From Pilasporangium apinafurcum (lineage: Eukaryota; Oomycota; Peronosporomycetes; Pythiales; Pythiaceae): 64,000 nucleotides of DNA. Below the pieces are notes generated by a model. It had not been told where the DNA came from. It did no database searches and worked only from the letters and a program-made list of their open reading frames with translations. Both the position numbers and the translations under genes were made by a program. Numbering within the stretch: the first letter of the stretch is position 1; each line of letters starts with the position of its first letter. Where the stretch lies: the NCBI GenBank assembly GCA_001600495.1, contig BCKE01000056.1, positions 29,895-93,894 of the forward strand, read 5' to 3'. Positions 40,916 through 52,251 of this stretch are shown here, in pieces.

Positions 40916-43893
40916 TCAATCGATCGGGCGGACTTGTCCGTGCATGGATGAGAGCAATATGTTGCCGACTGCATCGTCTCCGGCATTTTCTGTATGCATG
41001 TGCTCCATATTAGGTACTGCGTGGAGGATATTGGTGGTGCGGTCAGTAAAATATGCTTTATCAGCCATAGCATTGCTGCTATTTGTGGTGCTATAGTGTC
41101 GTTGTCGTGGGCTTATTGTTGGGATGACAATGGAATTGTGGCCTAAGTGAATGATTTCGTCCAGTTTTTTATGAAATCGGTCACGATACGGTTTTGGTGG
41201 CATCGCGGAGATCCCCTCGGGGTCTTTACGCATCAACACCGTTTTCATAAACCGTTCAAAACGCTTCTCCAAGTTCCACGTTTGCAGGATGTCAATGAGT
41301 CCGATGTAGTAGAAACCTGGACCAATAACCACTTCAGATGTGCGTAAACATCTCGTGGATTGTTTGATACGTTCTCTTTTTGTACTTTCATCGGGTGTTT
41401 CGAATTCAGCCGATGCCATCATGTTTTCCAAGAAGACACTACCGTCACGAGTGAGAATGTTCTGCTGGTTCACTTGGTAACTCACTTCGATCACACCAAG
41501 CAGCAGCGAGTAATCCATGATACCTTGATCACAGAGGAAATCACTGTCGCGTTTCAGCTGGTGCAGCAATTTCTTGCCCTCAGCTTTGCCGAAACGAAGC
41601 TTTGTAGTAAGATCCATATCTTTTAAAACAACATTTGGCTCATGGCTGCCTGCTCGATTCGGACAGACATTGCGACCGATGCCGCAGCGAAATGTCATGT
41701 TGCAATGCCTGCATGTAGCTTCGGAGCCTGTTTTGGCTTTTTGCGCGTTGCGATCGATCCACGAGCCCTTGATATCATACCGCTGATGAATCGAAATGCC
41801 GTGTTGGATGTCAAACACGTTCTCCATGACCACAAAATGCGCCTTCTTGCCATAAAGTACAATACAATAACTTCCTAGGAAGCGGGTAAGGAAAGTGTCC
41901 TGTTGCGACGTCATGTACTCCACGTATGCGTCCAGAAAACTATGTAAAAAATCGCTTTCTTTGCCTGTCAACGACTTGACAATGTAGCAGCGATCGCTCG
42001 AGTAAAACATGAACGACCCACTTGCTCCCTCACTCACTTTCGGGGTCGTGCAGTTCGCGAGGGACGTTAAGTATTCATCATCATTGATGCCAAAGAGCTG
42101 CCGAATCTGCAGGAATGCCTGTGATCGGAAATCCGTAAATTTACATTCGTTCAATGCAGAGGTGGATCCAGCCGATGGTCGTAATGCAAACGTATAGGAT
42201 GGTGCATGCTGGTACGGGTTGTTGGCTACCATACGAACGGCCATGGCGATGCCCTGCGTGGTATAAAACACGAGCTCTTCGAGTAACGCAATATTCATCT
42301 GTGGCCGCACAGCATCATCGTTGGCTTCATCGAGATCTTGTGTCGTGACAGAAGACCGTCGACCTGCTGCAGTTGTTGGTTGTTCTTCTTGTTGAGTAGT
42401 AGGTGTGGTTTTGGCTCTGGTTCGTTTCTTCTTTGGACGTTTGTACAGACACCAGAGTGAGAAGGCGACGCTGCCTCGGTATGAGAGAAGGAACGCAAAG
42501 ATGTGGCTGAGGATATCAGTAGCAGTTGGGGATGATACAAACCAATATGCAGCATAAAATCCCCATAGCACTGCTGAATACGCGATCAGCGTCAGGGTCG
42601 TCAAGAAACCTTCACGAAGCAGTACCTGCCGATTCTTGAGCGTGGCTGCGATGCCATCTCGAAACCGACCATAGGAGACAAATGTCACGTAGATATTTGC
42701 GCCCATGGACACTACAACAGGTGAGACGATAAAAACCCAGATGCCGCTTCGCGCGAGAACAGCGGTGCCATCTTCGTTCCGTTTCGCACCGACCCAACAG
42801 AAATTTCCTACGGCGACGGGCGAATCAAACGCCTTGAAGGCAGGCATGAGGATGGCGGCAATAGTCGCTGCTGTGTGTACGAGAAACTGGTACTTGCGTC
42901 GGTTCATCCGAGGTGACGTGAATGGGTCCGTCATCTGCGTGCATAAATATCAGCGCCAGTACATAAGACCGATAATGCATACAAATCGTACCAGATAATA
43001 AAGATCGAGCGCCATGCATGTCGTCCAGGCACTTGAACACATAATTAAATATTCGCGCACTATGGAAAGCTACAAGGAAGAGCCCGCTCATCAGCACTAT
43101 CCAGTCAGAATTAAACCATAGTCATTTGCGTACTCACCCAGTGACACGAAAGTCCAGGGCCAACTCCTTCGCCAAGAGACTTCCAAACCGGTTCCAGCAC
43201 AAACGACAACCCCAAACAGAATTCACAAAGCGCAAGATTAAGCAATAGGATATGCATGTGCCGTCGATACCATTTCGTCCAGATGAATGACCCAATTACA
43301 ACCGAACACATCAGTAACGACCCCACCGAGCCCAAGATCAGGGCTGCATTGATATCTGTCGCTTTGAAGATCTCATGCCGAAAGCACAATGAACACGCTC
43401 CAAGTACAAACGAAAAGAAAAGAACGCAGGCAGTGATGCGCATCTGGCTTTTTCCCTCGCCTGATGGCGGCTTGAGCAGCTCAAGGATGTTGTGAATCGC
43501 TTGATCGATGCTGCTACGATTCATGACTTCTCGATATCGGAGACTCGAGACTCGATTTCGTTCTCCATCTGCTCCAATTGATACAATATCTTCACTGTCA
43601 CCAATTTCTGCATTTTTGTGGCTCACTGATGATGAAGATGAAGTCTTCACTTCTGCAGTGGCACCCTTGAAGACACTGGGGATTTCTTCTTCCTGTTCAT
43701 TATTTTGTTCGTCCTCTTGAAGGTAACTTGTCGATGGTGGACGGAGCTGCTCGGCTTCTTCAGGTAAAGTTGCGGGGTTATAATATAAAGATCGGATGGG
43801 CATCGCAGTGGATGACGCCGTGGATTCAGGAGTGATAGGTGCACACTCGGCTACTCCTCGCTCTTCTTCTATGTGTTCCGCTAGAGTGGTCAT
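40916..43893 (-). CDS. GPCR-PIPK (7-TM receptor fused to phosphatidylinositol-phosphate kinase)
   Basis: Exons 43893-43138, 43069-42992 and 42934-40916 join to 950 residues. A 145-residue acidic N-terminus precedes seven or eight membrane helices at about 150-440, including MHILLLNLALCEFCLGL, the conserved SCHW, REYLIMCSSAWTTCMALD (exon 2) and LTLIAYSAVLWGFYAAYW. A Lys-rich linker leads to the kinase domain at about 530-890: GASGSFMFYSS, YDIKGSWIDR, CDQGIMDYSLLLGVIEV and YYIGLIDILQTW. The order is that of the receptor-lipid kinase fusions known from Dictyostelium RpkA and the Phytophthora GK family, which link an unknown ligand to PIP production. A Cys/His insert (CRHCNMTFRC) lies inside the kinase. 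The 26-codon exon 2 is essential for one helix. Confidence 0.92.
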
Positions 43894-44697
43894 CTACGAC
43901 ACACTATGCCTCGTATTGGTCAAGTTATGCACGAAGAGGATGATATCTATAGGCTTGGTGCAAAATGTTCACGCCCTTTCGTGTTCTTTCAAACAAGCCT
44001 ATGATGTGCGAAAATTTGTATCTATTTTCAGCCAATGCGAGGAATCCGACGACAGGTTTTGTCAAGCCTTCAAACACGACGTATATTATCGCAGAACTAG
44101 ATCACAAATGATTCTGAATCTTAAGTTGAGCGCTGTGAAACTCTGCTGTGGCATCTACTTTGGTGATAAGTAAATCTTGAATCGGTTTATCGGACCACTT
44201 GGCAGTTAATCCGTGATTTTCTTTAGCATGATGCATTGATGGAGGAATGAAAGGTGAATTATGTCTTGTGTAATGAAGATTTTCTCCTACGGGACTTATG
44301 TCGACCATCTGCCATTCCTCGTTACCGACAGGACTCATTATGTCTTGATAAATCGCTATTAGTGACTGAGACTCACGAGCTCAATCGGACCATCTGAGCA
44401 CACTGCTAAAAGTGTCTAAATCTAGACATTTGAAAGTAAATTACCAAAGCAGTGAATATATTACTTTCATTATTTTTTTCGTTCACAATTTCGGTATGAA
44501 ATTTTGTAGCTAATTTATATACAAAATATTGTCCCAAACGCATCATTTCCGCAGTTTTATCCCTTGACCTCCACACTTTATTTAATTAACAGCATTGGAA
44601 GATAGTAGAACCACTTCCAACCTATGCCGAGCTGCCGATTGAGTCATACTAGCTAGACATTTCATTGCGGTTCTAACAGACCATGCGATGGAATATT
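43894..44697. other. Intergenic, doubtful ORF only
   Basis: A 78-codon frame on the minus strand (44338-44102, MSPVGNEEWQMVDISPVGEN) has no homology that I recognise. The rest is AT-rich without a gene. GATTAGTGACTGAG-like motifs lie near 44360. Confidence 0.35.
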
Positions 44698-44930
44698 TTA
44701 ACCTTTATTCCCCCACTTGTCCCACCGGTGGGATATACTTTGACGTATTTTTTCCTTTCTATCGATAGAAGCAGAAATTTGTTTCCAGTTCTTCGCAGTG
44801 AGCGCCATTCTTTTCAAGAGTGAATGCGAAGCGATGACAGTGCATGCCCGAGGAGATCGAGTGCGTGGAGAATCAAAATGACTATCCAGAAAATGTGGCA
44901 CGGTAGTATCGGTGTGAAAGGAAGGCAAGC
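44698..44930 (-). mobile_element. End of a TTAA-flanked transposon fragment
   Basis: It starts TTAACCTTTATTCCCCCACT, the same end as the palindrome at 29403. Reading downward, it encodes ALTAKNWKQISASIDRKEK and matches the region 26745-26900 (for example CTTGAAAAGAATGGCGCT). At about 44930 it passes directly into a Fanzor 3' fragment. The inner border is therefore a junction, not an element end. Confidence 0.55.
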
Positions 44931-45230
44931 ATCATACATACGACTGTAAGGAACATTTTACAACAAAGACTTGTTCTCAGTGTGGGGAAATCAACCACAC
45001 GATCGAGCACCAGAGAGTCTTTCAGTGCCCTCACTGCAAGTTCGTTCTCGATAGGGATGTCAATGCAGCGAGGAGCATCTTTCTTAAGAATGAACATCTA
45101 CTCTCCTGGACTCGATGAGTCCAGGTATCGGAGACGCCTACTCCGCGATCGTCTAGACTAAGCTAGCTTTTGTTAGTTAAGTCGGACCCAAACAATAACA
45201 GTAAAGGAAGCACATAGGTGAATGGGCAAC
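44931..45230 (+). pseudogene. Fanzor C-terminal fragment (zinc ribbon and RuvC-III)
   Basis: From about 44945 to the stop at 45116-45118, it reads CKEHFTTKTCSQCGEI, then QCPHCKFVLDRDVNAARSIF and KNEHLLSWTR. All four zinc cysteines and the RuvC-III aspartate are present. The conserved non-coding end follows (TCCAGGTATCGGAGACGCC, then CTAGACTAAGCTAGC) and fades near 45215. The catalytic RuvC-I and RuvC-II parts are missing, so this is a 5'-truncated copy. It is joined upstream to a TTAA-ended transposon fragment. Confidence 0.78.
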
Positions 45231-46872
45231 ACAGTTCATTCCAACTCGTTGAGACACTCAATGATCCATGTGAAAGCATAGATTTTAGACTCGATTAGTA
45301 TTAGCATCTCTGCCGCAGGTGGAACCAAGGAGATCTACTGTCTGATGACGAGAACAGACGTAGTTCAGAACGGTGTCCTGTTTCGTGAGAGTGGCGTGTC
45401 TGGCCATGCGTAATTTCTTCTGTATTTTTATGCTGATGCCGACTGTCGGCAATGTCTAATCTCAGGGCAATTGTAATATCGTTCTTCTCACCAATAGGAA
45501 AAATTACAATAGTTAGTCGTGAAAAAAAAGTCGAAAGAGTATCTAATCTGGTTGCCTTTTCGTCTTTTTATGTACATAACGTGGCTGTTGCTTGTTGAAG
45601 TTGCTGTTTGTAACAAAAGATTTTATTTCTTATAGAGGGTGTGCGTATCCATTTGAAAAATGAGAAACCTAGATCCACCAAATGTTACAACATGCATCGT
45701 CTGTTGCCTATAGTGATGTTACTTCATTTTATGTTGTCAGTTTAAAAAAGTACTGGATAACTCTTTTCCATCGAAATTTGCCCACTCAGATGTAAATCAC
45801 AAAATCCAATACCCAAGCCTTATTTTAGCTAAACGAAGGCATGCACAGTGAATATCGCAGTGATCGATCTTTATCCCCATTCCTGCGTTCAGGTTGCAGT
45901 CATTCATTCTGGAACTTCCTGCCTTCAGCTCACTTCTCCCAGCGCATACGAGCAAGTTTTCAAGACTGTTGTCGATCTTCAAGCACAGAGGGCAGGAACT
46001 AGAGAAAATGGGGGATTGCTTCTACTCGCTAGCTTGGATATACCATTCTGGGTGATCATTGCAGCAAGCGGACGATTGACTGCCCATGGGAAACCTATAG
46101 AACTGGATATCGTGCGGTGAGACAGCTCGCTTTGGAACTCACTGTGTGGCGTAGCAGGAGACCCGAATGGCGATGCTTGCGTCACGCGTGTACTCGAATT
46201 TAATAATCAGCATCGAGACTCAAACGACGATGGAAACGCTTACTCTATAAGAACCTCGACTCAGAAATATAACCAATGGCAACCATTTACATCCAACACA
46301 GCCACCACATCGGAAGCCGACTTCGTCATGCCCAACATCAAGACCGAAAGTGATGCACAAGACGCTGTGCCACATCACTTCATCACCAACGAAGCCGTAC
46401 CTAACCGCGCCGACCAAAAGACTTTCTGAGTGTATCTTTGGCTGATGAAGCCAATAAAAATGAAACGACGATGATTCTGCTGCGATAGGATCAATCATTG
46501 CGTCGAATAGGCTCGTTTTTATTGCTGCGTGCTTACCTGACAAACTTTTGATGTTGTTTTGTCGTAACTCAGTATCTGTAGTACAGGTACTCGTTCATTT
46601 TGATTGCTAATTCTCATACAACAGGGAAGTACTTCATGCGTTTGATCTTGTTCTCACGGCAAATTGAGTCCACAAGTTGTCATCTCCAAGCAGACCCATA
46701 TCGACCATCCTGTATATTACAAGCCTTTTTGTGCCTGCATTCTATATTGTACAAAGAAGCCGGCACCACATCCAGAACTATCTATCAACGTATCTGCTGG
46801 AGTAATTGTTATTTGCAAGATCAATTTCAACAAGAAACACGTTACATCCGCCAACAAAATACGACCTAACCT
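45231..46872. other. Gene-poor region, possible secreted-protein remnant
   Basis: On the + strand, ATG 45691 gives a signal-like MHRLLPIVMLLHFMLS that ends at a possible donor. A downstream open frame, 45833-46117 (ending GKPIELDIVR), may be another exon, and the same frame is open again after a TGA to 46430 (ending NRADQKTF). I cannot find a splice set that joins them convincingly. No other gene is seen. The 3' flank of Nse4 occupies the right end. Confidence 0.25.
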
Positions 46873-48262
46873 CTATTCCCGATTGCCCACTAATGGCTCT
46901 GTGATCTCAAACACACTGGCGTACTCCTCCCACTGGGCCGGAGTGATACTGATAATACTCTGCGTCTGCGCTGGCAGGTCTTCTTCTGGTCGACCTTCAT
47001 GATTTTCTACATAAAACACTTCATGCTATTAAAACCCATTCTCCCTCATGATGTGCTAATCGCCTCATTATACACTGACGTACCCAGATAAGGCACCCCA
47101 TGGTCGTCAATACCGATCTCTACGGCGCCATTTCTTACCAAGAACGATGTGTCAAAGAGGTTCTCTACCGTCTATAATACCGATTAACATCACAATTCCA
47201 ATCATCATCAATCACACACACGATTGAAGTTGCATCTGTTTCCATCTCTACCTGTGTGAAGCTTCTTGGATTCACGACCACCTCAAACAAAGTCTTTCGC
47301 TGTGCTCGCTCCATTGAGTTCTGCAGCACTTCCAATCGTCGCGCCTGCGCATCCTTGCGGTCTTTCTATTATACCACAACAATAGCTTGCAAATCAGTTG
47401 CCTAGCTCTGCTTATGATAATATCCAGCCAATCACCAATGCAAGCGTACTTTGCTAGTATATTCACTTGGTCGTGCCTCTTGTCCTTCGTCATCTTCTTG
47501 TACGCGCCGTGCGCGTTTCCGTTCTTTGTGCACCACTTTTGTATCCATCAGCCCGAAGCTAATCACAGTATCGTCATCATCAAACAAACCTCATATGTTA
47601 ACCTCAAACATCTCCAACAAAAGTAGAAAAAGCTAGGATAACGCACAGAAAGCTCGTCTCAGGCACGGATCGAAAGCATGCACCGGCGGCATTACCGAGT
47701 GTATTCCAGTCGAATGTTCCTCCTGTTTCATTCACACACGCTTCTCGAGTGGACCGAATCAAATCCGACACATCGTACTACACCCAATAACAGCAACAAT
47801 CTCAGCTATCAGTCACGTTTTTTCAAATTTACGTATACCATAACCTCAGAGGCAACACACTTTGGTGAGATCGCTGGCGCCAAGTGCTTGTGATTGCTTT
47901 GCCACTGCTGAATTCAATTCGTCCAAGTTCGAGGCATCCAAATTCGCTTCACGCGGATAACAGACGTCCTCATACATATCGTTTAACTCCTGCGAAGTCG
48001 CCTGAAACCGATCGGAAGTCAATTTCGCCAATTCCGTGGCGTTTTCCTTCATCTCCTGTAGTAACTCGCGCTCCTTATACCGAACCTGCCGCCGCTCCTT
48101 TTCGGTCAAATTCGACTCATCGAGGAACTTGCGCTTCCGTCCACCACGCGATGCGGCGTCATACCGTTTACGATGGTGGTGATGGTTGTCTATGTGTTCG
48201 CGGTAGTCCTCGTTCTCCTCTTCTTCGCCGTCAGACTTGTACTCTTCTTTGTGTCGAGCCAT
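46873..48262 (-). CDS. NSE4: Nse4, kleisin subunit of the SMC5/6 complex (6 exons)
   Basis: Exons 48262-47861, 47777-47647, 47558-47450, 47365-47252, 47171-47084 and 47006-46873 join in frame to 325 residues. The introns are 77-88 bp, all GT-AG. The N-terminal part holds YKERELLQEMKENATELA and LNDMYEDVCYPREANLD. The C-terminal Nse4 domain is clear: TFDWNTLGNAAGACF, FGLMDTKVVHKERKR, KTLFEVVVNPRSFTQ, then TVENLFDTSFLVRNGAVEI, ending ITPAQWEEYASVFEI. Nse4 bridges the SMC5 and SMC6 heads in the repair and chromosome-segregation complex. It is the most intron-rich gene here. A further 5' exon is possible but not needed. Confidence 0.9.
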
Positions 48263-49019
48263 TTCGTGCTCCAATACTCTCACTCGGTATTTCTATGGAG
48301 CGTTTGATGTTTTTGTAGCTCTTCGCGCCAAAATTGTCCTAAAACCATCAAAATAGTGTGATTCACGTAAATTCGACACAATATTTAACTCTTATAATAT
48401 ATAACCTTATAAAAATGATCCTATATATTTGTGTTCAGTGCTACATTATACCTATGAAAATACATATATCAAAGAATTCATTCAACCAAACTCTCAAAAA
48501 GGGAAATGAAGAAGACAATTCAGATACTTTTGAATGGACGTCAATGTGAGCGGAAGCAACAACTGCGATCTCTTACTATAAAATGCAGCAGTAGAAGTGC
48601 AGATCTATGCGGGTAGATAGATGGAGCCTCCCATATCCAATGGGACTGTCAAGTTGCTCTCTATCTTCCTTGGTTTCTTGTACTCCTGTTCATTTGTATG
48701 AGAGTTGTTGTCTATTCCTTCATCTTGATGCGTTGAGAAAACAACCTTTAAAAATGCACCTGATCCCTTTTACATTAGCGTCGTGTTCGTCAATGGAAAG
48801 GAATGAATAAACATACCATCAACTTTATTTAAACGATATATAATTGACTGTCTATCATACTCCATACACATGAAAGCGCTCGTCGTAAGAAAAAAAAACA
48901 TACTAAACTATAGTGAAACCTACAAATAAAAAATGGTTAGCTACTATCGCTTTGTGTGAAGCTTGATGATGATCTTCCTGACGAATCATTTCCCTCTCTT
49001 TCTCTCTCTTCATCTCATA
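48263..49019. other. Intergenic, no gene seen
   Basis: AT-rich upstream flank of Nse4 and 3' flank of the receptor-like gene. Short open stretches on both strands show no domain. Confidence 0.45.
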
Positions 49020-50532
49020 CTAAAGTTCAACTGATTGAGAGTGACGCCGCGGCACATACGCATCTTGACTGCCGCGATCGAGCCCATGCAGATCTGTATA
49101 ACTGCTGCCAGTGGATGCTCGCCCAAGTCGACCGCTAGGTATTCTTTCGACACCTTCTGCAGAAGATCCCATATTATACATTGGCTCTGTGTACCCTCCT
49201 GACGACCCAGAATTTTTCTGATCACCAAAACTATCCTTCCCGGCGCTATTCTGGTTTGAATACAAGACACCGGAGACTGGCGGCTGGTAGTTCTGATGGT
49301 AAAAGCTATGGTCGTCTTCATTGCCTTCGTTTTCATACAACCGATGACGTGCACGACAATAACAGGACAGCAACGTGACCACGGCAACGATAAATACCAG
49401 CAGCGCACAGCAAATGATCAAGATGATTTGCCATGTCTCGAGACCATTGCCTGTTGAGGAGCCATCTAGAATAGAAACCACAATTTGAATATGAGCAAAT
49501 ACTCCATAAAGAAATGTCTCTGAGCATTAGCTCCCCATTCACTCACCGGTGGTATTTGCTGAAGAAGACTCACCATTAATAGTACTACCAGCGTTATCAG
49601 ACGACGCGCCGGACGACGCTTTACTTCCATTGGTGCTACCTGCTACTGTACCAGAGCCAGTTGGAGAAGAAGTAGAAATAGTTGGTGTTGGTGTTGATGT
49701 TGATGCATCTACCAGATCAATTATGAAAACCGCAATGCAGTTGTAGACATGACACAATAAATACAACAAACATTACCGGAGGAAGCAGAGGAAGTAGAAG
49801 ACGAATTGGTGGAAGTTGGCGTCGGAGTTGGTGTTGGTGTTGGTGTTGGCGTTGGTGTTGGAGTGGGAGTAGGAGAGCCCGTAATGACGTCATATCAAGA
49901 TAAAATGAAAGAAACAGCACAAGTGGTATCAGAGCCAATGCAAAGAATCGTCAGGCGTGAGCACACAGCCGATGGCACGAGCGCGAAGGAACGAGAGCTT
50001 ACTTGTTGCGGAACTACCACTGGATGCCGTTGAAGAAGTAGACGATGCAGTATCGGACCCTGAGCTGGCGATATCACAATCGCCTATTCAAATAGAAGAA
50101 CATTCCAGAGTAATTACGTCTTGCCACCATTTCAATCTGCAGCTCCATTTAACAGATCAAGCTCACCACAATTCACACCGAACGGACAGGTACCATTCGA
50201 CAAAATCGCATACCCAAGTATAGTGCCATCTGGTTGACGATAGTAGCACTGCCCACAATTGCAACCGTCGCTTCCTGATCGTGTGGCACCAGACCCAGAA
50301 CACTCACAGCCGGGCACACCACCTGGTCTAAAGCCATAAAGCGCAGTCGTCGAGCAAATGGAATCACAAGTCTTTGCATTCACTAAAACAAAATCAAGAG
50401 AAAGATTGTCCAACGACATGTCAGTCGTCCTGCCGCTCATGTAAGGTTGATTGATTGTGCTTTACCTTGGGCAACATTCATCAATACAGTCAAAGAGAGC
50501 GCCAGCAGTAGCGCGATTGATGAACGCACCAT
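49020..50532 (-). CDS. Receptor-like type I membrane protein, Cys-rich ectodomain (paralogue A)
   Basis: Exons, reading downward: 50532-50466 (signal peptide MVRSSIALLLALSLTVLMNV), 50382-50167 (Cys-rich domain), 50083-50003, a Thr-Pro exon from about 49884 to 49778, 49708-49574, and 49465-49020. The ectodomain has twelve or so cysteines in the pattern TCDSICSTTALYGF, CECSG, GCNCGQCYY, TCPFGVNC. It is followed by a Ser/Thr-rich stalk with a (TP)n run, one membrane helix (IILIICCALLVFIVAVVTLL) and a 110-residue cytoplasmic tail. The acceptor of the Thr-Pro exon has no AG. It is paralogous to the gene at 52252-53410. Family unknown; likely a surface sensor or adhesion protein. Confidence 0.7.
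49810..49884. repeat. Thr-Pro coding minisatellite
   Basis: Repeats of GGTGTTGGTGTT on the + strand (ACACCAACACC on the coding strand) encode a stalk of alternating Thr and Pro in paralogue A. A shorter related stretch lies at 49682-49704. It is a length-variable, probably O-glycosylated spacer. Confidence 0.75.
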
Positions 50533-51211
50533 CTTTCACGAAAGCAAAAGATTTCGGAGCTGCTCGTTGACTATACAACAAACTAAACACTGGAGCTTTG
50601 TCTAAGCAACCACCACGATCACTCGATAGTGTCAGTTTAAATCGTTTGACTTAAATATTCAGAGTAGATCGTTAAGACATATATAGAAACTAAACATTGT
50701 CCCAATGTGTATATAAGTAAAGAGCCTCATCATGTACACTTACCGCTCCTGGTTGATTGTGGATTGATTGCCGTTTCCTGTCCTCTCGCTCTCCCCTATG
50801 CTTCCCAATCTGTTCCTTAGCTCTCTCTCGTTATAATGGTGGGTGTGGTGTCGCAGGTGACTGCATAGGCTGGCTGTTCTTTCTATAAATCTTTCCTCTC
50901 GGTTCCCCAAACGTAAAAAAGCAAGTATAAACAATCAGAGGTCCAGCAACTGTTCTAAAGCAACTACTTCGTACATAGTCAGGACATCCCACGGATGAGC
51001 CAATCAGAAACAAAGTGGTGGAATAAACCGTCGAGGCAGAAAGGGATAAAGAACGGATGGGACGACCTTCCAACAACCTCCACCGAACCAGATCCACGTT
51101 CCTCTAAAACACAATCGATATACGTCCCTCAGCTTTGTTGATGATGGCTTGCTTGACTGACTAGTAGTAGAAATGGTATAGGGCGTTTTTGCCTTTATTG
51201 TACAAAAGCAC
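50533..51211. other. Intergenic between the two receptor-like paralogues
   Basis: Upstream flank of paralogue A; CT-rich around 50775-50830. No supported gene. Confidence 0.45.
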
Positions 51212-51400
51212 CTCAAGAGATCTTATGAGATACCAAAGTAACTTTGGGAGGATCTCCTGTTTTTTATATCGGGTTGACTTGACTAGCAAAAGCTAATTAA
51301 GACTAGACGACCGCAGCGTATGCATCTTTAGCATCTAGACTCGATGAATCCAGGCGAGTAGATGTTCACTCTTGAGAAAGATGTTCCTGAGCAACCAGGT
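51212..51400 (-). repeat. Right end and terminal codons of Fanzor-type element
   Basis: It begins CTCAAGAGATCTTATGAGAT, passes the conserved block, and ends near 51395 in sequence equivalent to the Fanzor C-terminal codons (frame of LRNIFLKSEHLL on the minus strand). The remainder of the gene is absent. Confidence 0.7.
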
Positions 51401-52251
51401 CAGATATAGTGATTATTCGAATTTTATTTCTTTTGGGGTATATGGATAGTTATGTGTTATGAGAGGGATTTTTCAAAGTCGGAAACTGAAGCGGCTGAAA
51501 CAAAGACATGAGCATCATGCCATATCGCCAATGTATGAAATTTTGTATATGGTTGTAAACTGTCCCCTTTATGTTCAATGATGTTATGATTCTTGGGAGT
51601 GTCATGGTCTTCGAGAGTCCAACTACTTTCTTCCCATGCCATAGTAAGTTGTAACTACATTTACGATCGTCTCCATGACAGTTCATTTACTAACATTCCA
51701 ATGCAGCAGTTGGTAAAGCATATATGCTTGGAGGAACTGGTGAAAAATGCGTTTCGTGGTAAGCAATTGGGCGTATCCTAGATTCTCCCCCTATACATGA
51801 TCTCATATCACAGATGCCTTGAGTAAACAAATGCATCTAAACTCCTCTATCCTGTGCTCTATAATGATTTTAGCTAAAAATCATCTCTGTGTGAATCCAG
51901 TATAAATTTTAACAGGTATTCGCATTCCGGGTCTTTGCTAGCTGCATTTTCGAACAGCGCGATTGATGGAGGGACGCGCTCACATTGAACATACACCGTC
52001 AACTCTCTTCCCTTCTTCAAGCGCATCGAGTGCACCTGTTGGAGTACACTTTGTCTGCATGCGAATGGATAAAGTATCTCTGCTCGTTGACAGCATTAAT
52101 GCGTTTCTATATTTCAGTGGGAAATTGGTGTTAGCTTGCAAGCAATATACACAAACATGTAAAAGACAAGACCTATGGCTGTGAGATCAGCTTCTTCGAC
52201 GAGCAGTCGGCTATGGGATACATATTGATGGACTTATGAATACATAACCAA
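51401..52251. other. Intergenic, unassigned
   Basis: A short + strand segment at 51714-51757 between possible splice sites reads AVGKAYMLGGTGEKCVS, which has a kelch-like look. A minus-strand frame (51642-51457, MAWEESSWTLEDHDTPKNHN) overlaps the region. Neither extends into a convincing gene. The segment may hold gene remnants. Confidence 0.25.

Noticed and set aside
49806-49884. Possible CRISPR-like short repeats
   Set aside because: The units are a simple Thr-Pro coding minisatellite without spacers, inside a eukaryotic gene.
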